A stretch of 5,955 bases of DNA from an uncultured Dysgonomonas sp. (GTDB taxonomy: Bacteria > Bacteroidota > Bacteroidia > Bacteroidales > Dysgonomonadaceae): assembly GCA_945292135.1 (NCBI GenBank), contig CALYRA010000103.1:1-5955 (forward strand), read 5' to 3'. Shown here in pieces: positions 1 through 5,955 of this stretch (position 1 is its first letter; each line of letters opens with the position of its first letter). The translations under genes and the position numbers were made by a program. Under the pieces are notes generated by a model. The model saw only the letters and a list, made by a program, of their open reading frames with translations, had not been told where the DNA came from and made no database searches.

Positions 1-394
1 TTTCGTCCCATACGTAAATACCTTGAAAGGAATGTAATTCAAGATTCGTTATTGAAGTACTAATTAGATTGGATGTCAGGTTATAAATTATCAGCCCGAC
101 TTGAGATTTTTGGGTAGTATCTTGTACGCAGCCTATTGCCCAGTCCGTATCAGTTGTTTTTATAAAAGGTTCCGGTGTTGTTTTGTTGATTAATTGTACG
201 CGCCGTAAGCCAAGTCCGCCCAAAGTGGAGGTAAAATTTTTGCTAACGGCATCCTGTGTTTTAATCCCAAGTATGGCTCCCTTAACCGTAGACTTGTCGG
301 AACCGATGGTTACGTAGGCATTCAGTCCAGTTGTCAGACAGCATACGGACAACAAACCGACTACGCTAATCAGTCGTATTGTTAAATGTTTCAT
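1..394 (-). CDS. Secreted protein of an uncharacterised Bacteroidales family, N-terminal 131 codons (partial)
   Basis: The reading frame opens at an ATG at 394-392 and stays open to the left edge, so the C-terminus is missing. Residues 1-26 form a signal peptide: MKHLTIR, a hydrophobic stretch, then probable cleavage after GLNA. The mature part begins YVTIGSDKS and goes on with a K-x-A-x-L-x-x-K-T-Q segment, a GGLGLRRVQLINK stretch, EPFIKTTDTDW, a VGLIIYN strand and finally GIYVWDE at the window edge. The same ordered motifs occur in the broken gene at 2120-2534, so the two are paralogues. From memory, proteins with this layout are frequent in Bacteroidales and usually annotated as hypothetical; I know of no assigned function. 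The start lies 12 bases after the stop of the propeller/PKD gene, which suggests co-transcription. No Shine-Dalgarno is visible, as is usual in this phylum. A lipoprotein reading (Cys18/Cys19) is possible but the lipobox is poor. Function unknown; export is an inference from the signal peptide. Confidence 0.8.
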   Translation of the reverse strand, partial: MKHLTIRLISVVGLLSVCCLTTGLNAYVTIGSDKSTVKGAILGIKTQDAVSKNFTSTLGGLGLRRVQLINKTTPEPFIKTTDTDWAIGCVQDTTQKSQVGLIIYNLTSNLISTSITNLELHSFQGIYVWDE

Positions 395-406
395 AAAGTA
401 ATTATA

Positions 407-1969
407 TTAGTTATTGTTTGACATGTGGATGTTAGGGTTGATCGGAAGAGTACAGGACGTTACTTTGACGGAGATATAGCTGTTCATTTCGGGCACAATC
501 TTATCGGAAGCATCGTATACTTTTAAGCTTATGGTGTATGTTCCCGTTGACTTATAAGCATATTTAACGATATTTGATCCAACTACCGGAGATGTTATCG
601 TCTTTATTTCTCCATCACCAAAATCCACGGTTATTTTGTAAAGCTGTTGAAATCCTTCACCATTAAATACACGAATGTCATAATTCTGTTCCTTGTCAAT
701 GCATATGTTTCTCGGACAAGCTATTTCTACTCTGAACCAAGAAGCCGTGAATGAAGGGAGACCCCAATAGCACTTACCTGAACCGAGAAAATTGGGGAGA
801 TTATATATTTTAAGATTAGCAGGGTCTTCAGGATTGGTAATAACAAATGTGCTCGATGTCTCAAAGTTGTTTATATACATATATCCATCAGGACCCATAG
901 CAATCGAACCAAAATGCCCTCCGTTTCGGGTATAACTACGAGCATTGTTTATACGTTTCACTGGTAATACCGTTTCGAGGTTGGAAGCTCCCAGCAGTTT
1001 CGAGAAGTCAAATGCCTGAAGAACGGATCCTTGATTATCTCCGATCCTCTGCGGCGAATTAACCACATATAAATATTTCCCTGATTTTGAAAATTCTACA
1101 CCATACGGATAACCATAGGATGAAGGAGGGAGTGACCTCTGTTTGATGCTAAGTAACTTTCCGGTAATATTATCAAAAGTTCCTACATTTAATCTGCCTT
1201 CATCGAAATTAACAAATGCATACGATTTGCCGTCAGGTGAAAACTTGATACAACCATTTGCCCAATCAGGCCGAGTTTTTCCAGGTATAAGTAAATGGCT
1301 GTGTAAAGATGTATTAACGCCATTATTTGTTACCTGCCATACATTCAAATAGGTGCTTGTACCGCGCCCCAAGGCAACGATCCAAAAATCGCGTTTATTC
1401 GAGTGTCGCACAGCTGTTACAGTCTCCCCCAACGTCCCATAAGCTCCGATAAGTTTTATATTCCTCTGTCCTGCTACTACATCGCCTAATCCGTTTTGCA
1501 ATTTCATATCTACTACCGAATACGCTAAATTATTAGCGTTGTTATTTCCGACCGTAACAACTATATATTTATTGGGATCCTGTGGATGAGGCAATATAAT
1601 ACCCGATTGCGCAGAGGAAGGATCACCTGTTAATCGAGTTCCATTCTTCGGGTTTGCGTGAGGCATCGGCTGCAATTGCTTATTCCAGATAGTTATCCCA
1701 TCCGAGAACATCAATAAATCACCATTAGCGTCCGATAAGGAGAAACATCCTTCGTAGGTTCTTATAGGTGAGTTCGGTATTATTGAAGGCATATTAGTTA
1801 ATGTTGCGTTTGGCGTACCATACATCCCGATTGCATTAACTGTGCGTAAAGGAGGTTGCCAAGTTAATCCCGCATTGAAACCAAAAAGCCAGTTATTTTG
1901 TTCTTTCTGTGCCAGAATATACATTCCGGAAATCATTGTAAGAGCCATTATTAAAGAAAATCGTTTCAT
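407..1969 (-). CDS. Secreted beta-propeller protein with C-terminal PKD domain
   Basis: This 520-residue protein starts with a clear signal peptide (MKRF, then a hydrophobic run, probable cleavage after YILA at residue 20). The mature part opens NNWLFGFNAGLTW, a signature seen at the start of many Bacteroidota exported propeller proteins. It is followed by EGCFSLSDANGDLLMFSDG and IWNKQLQPMP (residues 73-104) and SSAQSGIILPHP (118-129). Blade-like repeats KFSPDGKSYAFVNF (242-255), EFSKSGKYLYVVN (292-304) and IAMGPDGYMYINNF (356-369) suggest a beta-propeller over roughly residues 27-412, ending in GLPSFTASWF. A PKD-type Ig-like domain follows (about 425-505), with VDFGDGE and YAYKSTGTYTISLKVYD as its core. 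Relatives often carry further PKD repeats and a type IX secretion C-terminal sorting domain. Here the protein ends about 15 residues after the PKD domain with a polar PNIHMSNNN tail, so no sorting signal is visible. Likely periplasmic or cell-surface; ligand unknown. The 150-base leader after the broken upstream gene holds no good promoter (nearest is TGAATTTG, 2056-2049, one mismatch to TAnnTTTG). Confidence 0.85.
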   Translation of the reverse strand: MKRFSLIMALTMISGMYILAQKEQNNWLFGFNAGLTWQPPLRTVNAIGMYGTPNATLTNMPSIIPNSPIRTYEGCFSLSDANGDLLMFSDGITIWNKQLQPMPHANPKNGTRLTGDPSSAQSGIILPHPQDPNKYIVVTVGNNNANNLAYSVVDMKLQNGLGDVVAGQRNIKLIGAYGTLGETVTAVRHSNKRDFWIVALGRGTSTYLNVWQVTNNGVNTSLHSHLLIPGKTRPDWANGCIKFSPDGKSYAFVNFDEGRLNVGTFDNITGKLLSIKQRSLPPSSYGYPYGVEFSKSGKYLYVVNSPQRIGDNQGSVLQAFDFSKLLGASNLETVLPVKRINNARSYTRNGGHFGSIAMGPDGYMYINNFETSSTFVITNPEDPANLKIYNLPNFLGSGKCYWGLPSFTASWFRVEIACPRNICIDKEQNYDIRVFNGEGFQQLYKITVDFGDGEIKTITSPVVGSNIVKYAYKSTGTYTISLKVYDASDKIVPEMNSYISVKVTSCTLPINPNIHMSNNN

Positions 1970-2119
1970 GTTTTTTGTGTTTTATATATTGTGGTTTGTT
2001 TATGTTATTTGTATTCAGGTATATTTTTTGTTGTTTTACCAAAAAGATCAAATTCAGAAAAAAAGGGCTAAGATTAGGATTATTGTCGAGAACATCGTAG
2101 GTCATAATACCCTGATTAT

Positions 2120-2534
2120 CTATGCTGACCTTGTCGATTTACTTTCGTCGGTCAACAGCCATTGGTTTTCGTCCACTACATAAATGCCGAAGCGAAAGAT
2201 ATTATCCGCTTTGTTCCATCATTATTCGCATCGTCGACTGAAACATAAAAGTTGTAAACCATCAGGTCTGCATGCAGATTTTTACCTTATTTTTATTCGC
2301 TTGAAAATCAGTATTGTTTGCATAAAGGGTTCAATTTTTTCTATCAACCGGCAGCACACGGGACACCACTAAACCTTCTATTTCAGAAGTTACGTTGTCA
2401 TTGCCTACCTCCTGTGATTTTAGTTCTAATAAGGCTGTTTTTTGCGGGATAATAGTAGAGCCTAAAGTTTTCTGACCATAAAGAACAGAGGGAATAACAC
2501 ACATACTAATTAGCAAATATGTTAAATGGCGCAT
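2120..2534 (-). pseudogene. Frameshifted paralogue of the secreted family gene at 1-394
   Basis: From ATG 2534-2532 the frame reads MRHLTYLLISMCVIPSVLYGQ, a signal peptide matching MKHLT... of the paralogue at 1-394. It continues with TLGS, a K-x-A-L-L-E-L-K-S-Q segment, NVTSEIEGLVVSRV and VDRK, then stops at TGA 2333-2331. Homology does not stop there. EPFMQT, then TDFQANKNKVK, then HADLMVYN and a VDDANNDGTKRIISF stretch, then FGIYVVDENQWLLTDE follow in order, each in a shifted frame, down to a TAG at 2122-2120. Each jump is explained by one missing base, near 2332, 2314, 2281 and 2194. Motif order matches the intact paralogue (EPFIKTTDTD, GLIIYN, GIYVWDE). An alternative in-frame ATG at 2555 (MKTKRKTMRHLT) or 2585 would extend the N-terminus, but the promoter-like box at 2558-2565 and the paralogue's start favour 2534. 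A short secreted peptide (67 residues) could still be made. The true 3' limit of the relic is uncertain; it may run past 2120. Confidence 0.75.
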
Positions 2535-2557
2535 TGTCTTTCGTTTTGTTTTCATAT

Positions 2558-2585
2558 CAAATATAGTTAAGGTAGTTGAGATCAA
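2558..2585 (-). promoter_or_regulatory. Bacteroidetes-type promoter for the minus-strand secreted-protein block
   Basis: On the minus strand TATATTTG (2565-2558) is an exact match to the phylum's -7 consensus TAnnTTTG. A TTG lies at 2585-2583, leaving a 17-base spacer, at the short end of the 17-23 bases reported for Flavobacterium-type promoters. Transcription would begin about 2553, giving a leader of roughly 19 bases before ATG 2534. That makes 2534 the natural start of the broken gene. The site may still drive the downstream propeller/PKD gene. Confidence 0.45.
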
Positions 2586-2641
2586 CTAAGAAGAAAACTG
2601 TATATCGTATGTAAATAAATAGTGTTTATTCTTCCATTTTT

Positions 2642-2668
2642 AATTAAAAAAGCGTTAATCTTTTAATT
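2642..2668. repeat. Small AT-rich inverted repeat
   Basis: AATTAAAA (2642-2649) and TTTTAATT (2661-2668) are perfect reverse complements separated by 11 bases. The stem has no G or C, so a stable RNA hairpin is unlikely. It could be a protein-binding site or simply chance in very AT-rich DNA. Confidence 0.3.
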
Positions 2669-2697
2669 CAAACTGCGCAAAAGAATACTTATAGATA

Positions 2698-2748
2698 TAG
2701 CAAATATAGATCATTTTTCCATTCCAAACTAATTTTAGTAGCAAATAT
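2698..2748. repeat. Direct repeat TAGCAAATAT, two copies 41 bases apart
   Basis: TAGCAAATAT occurs at 2698-2707 and again at 2739-2748. A third exact copy lies at 2511-2520 inside the signal-peptide region of the broken gene. On the minus strand the motif reads ATATTTGCTA, so the first copy overlaps a TAnnTTTG box. The repeat may reflect promoter-like sequence or an operator; chance is possible given the base composition. Confidence 0.35.
2701..2727 (-). promoter_or_regulatory. Possible distal minus-strand promoter
   Basis: TATATTTG on the minus strand (2708-2701) is a second exact match to TAnnTTTG. A TTTG at 2728-2725 lies upstream with a 16-base gap to the box, one short of the usual minimum. 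If used, it would give a leader of about 160 bases before the 2534 start. Weaker candidate than the site at 2558-2585. Confidence 0.25.
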
Positions 2749-2770
2749 CCAAAAGCTTCCTTATTTATTA

Positions 2771-2791
2771 GAGCCTGTTTAAATTTTGTTC
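2771..2791. mobile_element. Possible relic of an insertion-sequence end
   Basis: The segment starting GAGCCTGTTTAAATTTTG resembles the outer terminal repeats of several transposon families, which often begin GAGxCTGTTTxAAA. No transposase fragment follows and no convincing partner end is present. The only partial inverted match is CAAAATTTAA at 3079-3088, short enough to be chance. Offered as a weak lead only. Confidence 0.2.
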
Positions 2792-3223
2792 AATAATAAT
2801 TTTATAGCCGATTTTTTTCTTATTTAATCCGCGTCATTAAATGTGATTTTTTTAATTCAGATTACTCTGTATATTCTTCAATAAAAGCTATACGTTAACT
2901 GATATTCCCTCTTTTATTGTACTAATTGTCTTTAATTATTATAGTTAAAATTTTTAGTTTTCGTTGTCTGATATTTTTGGTTAAGGTTCTATGATTTGAT
3001 ACCTATATTTCATCTTATTTCTTTATTCTACATTTTTGTTCCAATAAGGATTTTTGTCGGACGTATATTGCTGTAAATCAAAATTTAACGTTTGGTTTGT
3101 TTTATCATAAAATAAATTAAAATGTGTTGGATATCCTCAACATTATATATATCAGCTTGTTCTATTTTTATATTATTTACAGGTACTTAGTTTTACTTTC
3201 AAAACAATTAATTCATTAAACTT

Positions 3224-4924
3224 ATGGAATGGTTCCTCAAAACGCTTCAAGATTCACCTGAGCTTGCTATTTTTTTGACGTTGGCATTAGGATTTATCGT
3301 TGGGCGAATAAAAATCAAAGGTTTCAGTTTAGGCTCAGTTACTGGGGTTTTATTGATGGGTGTTGTAATTGGGCAATTTGGTATAAATATCTCCCCAACT
3401 GTAAAATCAACTTTCTTTTTGATATTCCTGTTTGCTGTTGGCTATAGTGTCGGTCCGCAATTCATACATGGACTTAAAAAGGAAGGTTTGCCTCAGATTA
3501 TTTTTGCAGCTATCGTCTGCGTCGCTTGTTTATTAGTTTCTTGGGTAGCCGCATTGATTGCAGGGTTTGATGTTGGTAATGCCGCAGGTTTGCTGGGTGG
3601 AGGTAATACCATTTCTGCTGTAATTGGCGTTGCCAGTGATACTATAAATCAGTTGAATATAGGGGAAGAACAGAAACAAAGTTTTATAAATCAGATACCG
3701 GTGGCTTATGCCGTAACTTATATTTTCGGTACGGCGGGAACCGCATGGTTTTTAGCTTCGGTAGGTCCTAAATTGTTGGGCAAGAATGTTGTGCAGATGA
3801 CTAAAGATTATGAAGCTACTTTGGGTGGACTTCTTAACGATGATGACGCAACTATGGAAGACGCTTATAATGGAACCACTTTTAGGGCTATTAAAGTGAC
3901 AAATGATTTTTTTAAACACGAACGTACCGTACAAGAATTGGAAGATGAACTCGTAAAAATGGGATGGCCTGTTTATGTGGAGCGTGTACGTACGGTGAAA
4001 GGCGATATTATTCAAGAACCTTCTCCCGATACGAAGTTAAACATGGGCGATTATCTTGTTCTGAACGGTCCGATTGATTCTTTGATAAAGGATGAAAATG
4101 CTATCGGCGTTGAGGTTCCGGATGTTGAGTTATTGGATTTTAAAGCGGAAACTATAAGTGTTTTGGTTTCGAATAAAGAAGCTATCGGCAAGACTTTGAA
4201 GGATTTGAAAGTTTGTAAAATACGTCATGGCGCTATTATTCGTAAAATACATAGAGGTAAAGTTACGATACCTCTTTATAACAATGTTGATTTGAAAAGA
4301 GGGGATATCGTAGAGTTGGAAGGACGTAAATTGGATGTTGATCGATTTGCAGATTATTTGGGCTATGCCGAACGACCTACGAATGTCACTGATTTATTAT
4401 ATGTCGGTTTAGGTATTTTCCTTGGAGGTATTATCGGTTCGCTGACCATAAGAACAGGAAATATTCCATTGAGCTTGAGTGCCAGTGGCGGCGTGCTTAT
4501 TATGGGTATTATTTTTGGATGGATACGTTCTATGCGACCTAAATTTGGCGCTGTTCCTGAGCCGGCTGTTTGGCTAATGAACAATATGGGCTTGAATATT
4601 TTTATTGCAGTCGTGGGTATTAATGCCGGACCGGATTTTATTGCGGGACTGAAAAGCGCGGGTGTAAGTCTTTTCGTAGCGGGTATTTTTGTTAGCCTTG
4701 TTCCTATGTTGATTGGTATTTTGCTCGGACGTTTTGTATTTAAATTCCAACCCGCTATCACTTTAGGCGCTTGTGCCGGTGCCCGTACTACCACTGCGGC
4801 TTTGGGTGCGTTGCAAGATGCTCTTAAGAGTAAAGTTCCGGCTTTATCTTATACTACAACTTATGCCGTAGGCAACACGCTTCTTATTATATGCGGCGTC
4901 GTTATTGTGCTCTTGATGAGTTAA
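3224..4924 (+). CDS. aspT: Aspartate:alanine antiporter AspT
   Basis: Inner-membrane exchanger that imports L-aspartate and exports L-alanine, supplying AspD and carrying net negative charge inward. The 566 residues show the family's two-fold layout. An N-terminal membrane half (about 13-180) includes GFIVGRIKIKGFSLG, FLFAVGYSVGPQFI and LLGGGNTISAVIG. A large soluble loop (about 185-385) holds two RCK-C/TrkA-C-like domains (about 216-290 and 305-380, the latter with IGKTLKDLKV and LKRGDIVELEG). A C-terminal membrane half (about 390-565) repeats the first: GGVLIMGIIFGW, VVGINAGPDFIAGLK and GACAGARTTTAALGAL. The pairs YSVGPQFIHGLKKEG and INAGPDFIAGLKSAG show the internal duplication. Length is close to the Tetragenococcus halophilus AspT (about 543 residues). 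The start at 3224 leaves a short polar lead before the first membrane segment, as in relatives; no Shine-Dalgarno is seen. Related YidE/YbjL-type transporters share the fold, but the adjacent aspD makes AspT the best call. Confidence 0.93.
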   Translation: MEWFLKTLQDSPELAIFLTLALGFIVGRIKIKGFSLGSVTGVLLMGVVIGQFGINISPTVKSTFFLIFLFAVGYSVGPQFIHGLKKEGLPQIIFAAIVCVACLLVSWVAALIAGFDVGNAAGLLGGGNTISAVIGVASDTINQLNIGEEQKQSFINQIPVAYAVTYIFGTAGTAWFLASVGPKLLGKNVVQMTKDYEATLGGLLNDDDATMEDAYNGTTFRAIKVTNDFFKHERTVQELEDELVKMGWPVYVERVRTVKGDIIQEPSPDTKLNMGDYLVLNGPIDSLIKDENAIGVEVPDVELLDFKAETISVLVSNKEAIGKTLKDLKVCKIRHGAIIRKIHRGKVTIPLYNNVDLKRGDIVELEGRKLDVDRFADYLGYAERPTNVTDLLYVGLGIFLGGIIGSLTIRTGNIPLSLSASGGVLIMGIIFGWIRSMRPKFGAVPEPAVWLMNNMGLNIFIAVVGINAGPDFIAGLKSAGVSLFVAGIFVSLVPMLIGILLGRFVFKFQPAITLGACAGARTTTAALGALQDALKSKVPALSYTTTYAVGNTLLIICGVVIVLLMS

Positions 4925-4950
4925 TATAAATATTTTCTAATATAATCATT

Positions 4951-5955
4951 ATGGATATTGATAAATTAAAAACTTCCCGGAAACGGGAACAACAGCTTGA
5001 ACAACTTAGTCCGTTCGAGTTGAAAGATAATCTAATAGCTTTGGCTTCAGATCAGCAACAAAAAATAACCAGATCTATGTTGAACGCCGGTCGTGGTAAT
5101 CCCAACTGGACTGCGACAGTTCCTCGTGAAGCATTATTTGCTCTTGGACATTTTGGGGTGGAAGAATGTAGGCGCGCAATGGATTTGTCGTCCGGTATTT
5201 CAGGGATTCCCCAGAAAAAAGATATTGCGAAAAGATTTGTTGAGTATTTGGATAAAAATTCTAAAGTTCCCGGTATTGATTTGTTAAAAGGTCTCTATCA
5301 TTATGGTATAGATAAACATGATTTCGATCCTGATTCTTGGGTTTTTGAATTAGCCGAAGGGGTTATTGGCGATCAATACCCTTATCCGGTAAGAATGCTA
5401 AAACATACTGAAGTTATTGTTCACGATTATCTGATTCAGGAAATGTGTGGCGGTAATCCGATCAAAAAAAATAAATATGATTTGTTTGCCGTTGAAGGGG
5501 GTACAGCCGCAATGTGTTATGTATTTAATTCGTTGGTTGAAAATTGTCTGCTGAAAAAGGGAGATCGCATTGCTTTGGGCGTTCCGATTTTCACGCCTTA
5601 CCTTGAGATTCCTGAACTTGCTCGTTACCAGTTCAAAGTGACTTACATATATGGTTCGGCAAAAAATAAAGATGGCAATTCGAATTTCCAATATCCCGAC
5701 GAAGAACTTGATAAGCTGGGTGATAAGACTATTAAGGCTTTTTTCGTAGTCAATCCAAGTAATCCCACTTCGGTCGAAATGGCTGATAGCAGTCGTAAGT
5801 ATTTGGTAAAAGTGGTTAAAAATCTGAACCCTAACCTTATGATTCTTACAGATGATGTTTACGGTACTTTTGTGCATGGATTTAATTCATTAATGAACGA
5901 ATTGCCTCAAAATACTATTTGTGTATATTCATTTTCGAAATATTTTGGTTCTACC
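4951..5955 (+). CDS. aspD: Aspartate 4-decarboxylase (bifunctional aspartate aminotransferase), partial
   Basis: PLP enzyme of the class I/II aminotransferase fold that converts L-aspartate to L-alanine plus CO2, consuming a cytoplasmic proton; family members also have transaminase activity. The first 335 codons are present; full-length relatives are about 530-550 residues, so roughly 200 are lost at the right edge. The family-specific N-terminus is visible: LNAGRGNPNWTATVPREAL (residues 44-62), then SSGISGIP (80-87). Cofactor residues are in place: GGTAA phosphate-loop segment (183-187), NPSNPT (268-273), D301 and Y304 in DDVYGTF, and the Schiff-base lysine K330 in SFSKYFG, five residues from the edge. 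The ATG is 26 bases after the aspT stop with no terminator between, so the two form an operon. The leader TATAATCATT has no Shine-Dalgarno. No broken motif is seen. Gene also called asdA in some species. Confidence 0.95.
   Translation, partial: MDIDKLKTSRKREQQLEQLSPFELKDNLIALASDQQQKITRSMLNAGRGNPNWTATVPREALFALGHFGVEECRRAMDLSSGISGIPQKKDIAKRFVEYLDKNSKVPGIDLLKGLYHYGIDKHDFDPDSWVFELAEGVIGDQYPYPVRMLKHTEVIVHDYLIQEMCGGNPIKKNKYDLFAVEGGTAAMCYVFNSLVENCLLKKGDRIALGVPIFTPYLEIPELARYQFKVTYIYGSAKNKDGNSNFQYPDEELDKLGDKTIKAFFVVNPSNPTSVEMADSSRKYLVKVVKNLNPNLMILTDDVYGTFVHGFNSLMNELPQNTICVYSFSKYFGST

Larger units (their letters stand above)
2586..3223. other. AT-rich intergenic spacer between divergent blocks
   Basis: This 638-base stretch separates the minus-strand secreted-protein block from plus-strand aspT. 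Both strands are full of stop codons and I find no open frame with coding character. It should contain the aspT promoter, but none is clear. TATTTTTG at 2972-2979 fits TAnnTTTG exactly but lacks an upstream TTG at the right distance and would give a leader of over 200 bases. AACGTTTG at 3087-3094 has one mismatch, with a TTG at 3068-3070 (16-base spacer). No tRNA, CRISPR array or strong hairpin terminator was recognised. Confidence 0.7.

Noticed and set aside
1893..2105. 70-codon minus-strand frame overlapping the start of the propeller/PKD gene
   Set aside because: Overlaps the signal-peptide region out of frame and has low-complexity Asn/Lys-rich sequence. Its first residues (TYDVLDNNPN) could be a frameshifted tail of the broken gene, but I could not match them to the paralogue, which is cut at the edge.
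1842..2183. 113-codon plus-strand frame, and a 62-codon one directly after it (2184-2372)
   Set aside because: Both lie opposite the propeller gene start and the broken secreted-family gene; the minus strand explains the sequence by homology, and the plus-strand peptides resemble nothing known to me.
2972..2979. TATTTTTG as the aspT promoter -7 box
   Set aside because: Exact consensus, but no TTG at 17-23 bases upstream and the leader would be over 200 bases; such a match is expected by chance in this AT-rich spacer.
2771..3088. Inverted pair GTTTAAATTTTG / CAAAATTTAACG as the two ends of a small non-autonomous element
   Set aside because: Only about 10 matching AT-rich bases, the second copy lacks the GAGCCT outer part, and no target-site duplication was found.
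4363..4794. 143-codon open frame on the minus strand
   Set aside because: Antisense shadow of the C-terminal membrane half of aspT; its composition follows from the complement of Gly/Ala/Ile-rich codons.
4925..4950. Terminator or promoter between aspT and aspD
   Set aside because: The 26-base gap has no hairpin and no consensus box; a single transcript is the simpler reading.
5398..5877. 159-codon open frame on the minus strand
   Set aside because: Lies wholly opposite aspD, whose cofactor motifs fix the coding strand; the minus-strand translation shows no recognisable domain.

Overview
The window looks like chromosomal DNA of an anaerobic or facultative member of the Bacteroidota, most likely order Bacteroidales. 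The reasons are: AT-rich spacers, no clear Shine-Dalgarno sequences ahead of the starts, a promoter-like site matching the Bacteroidetes form (TTG, spacer, TAnnTTTG), an exported beta-propeller plus PKD protein of a type common in this phylum, and a secreted-protein family with 'TIGSD ... GIYVWDE' motifs that I associate with Bacteroidales. Genus is not resolvable from the sequence alone.

Left half (1-2585, minus strand): an exported or surface-protein locus. In transcription order it holds (i) a broken gene at 2534-2120 that still begins with a signal peptide and a promoter-like box but is interrupted by about four single-base losses; (ii) an intact 520-residue secreted beta-propeller/PKD protein at 1969-407; and (iii), only 12 bases further on, the first 131 codons of an intact paralogue of the broken gene, running off the left edge. 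Two members of one poorly described secreted family thus flank the propeller/PKD gene. The last two genes are probably co-transcribed.

Middle (2586-3223): a 638-base AT-rich spacer between the divergent blocks. It holds no convincing gene. I see a possible second minus-strand promoter, a short direct repeat, a small AT-rich inverted repeat and a possible relic of an insertion-sequence end. No clear promoter for the plus-strand genes could be placed.

Right half (3224-5955, plus strand): aspT followed 26 bases later by aspD (cut by the right edge). AspT exchanges external aspartate for internal alanine; AspD decarboxylates aspartate to alanine and CO2, consuming a proton. Together they form the known electrogenic aspartate-alanine cycle, which generates proton-motive force and helps acid tolerance. 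This is a known system, here in the order aspT-aspD.

I did not find a clearly new system. The least described material is the duplicated secreted family at 1-394 and 2120-2534 and its association with the propeller/PKD gene.
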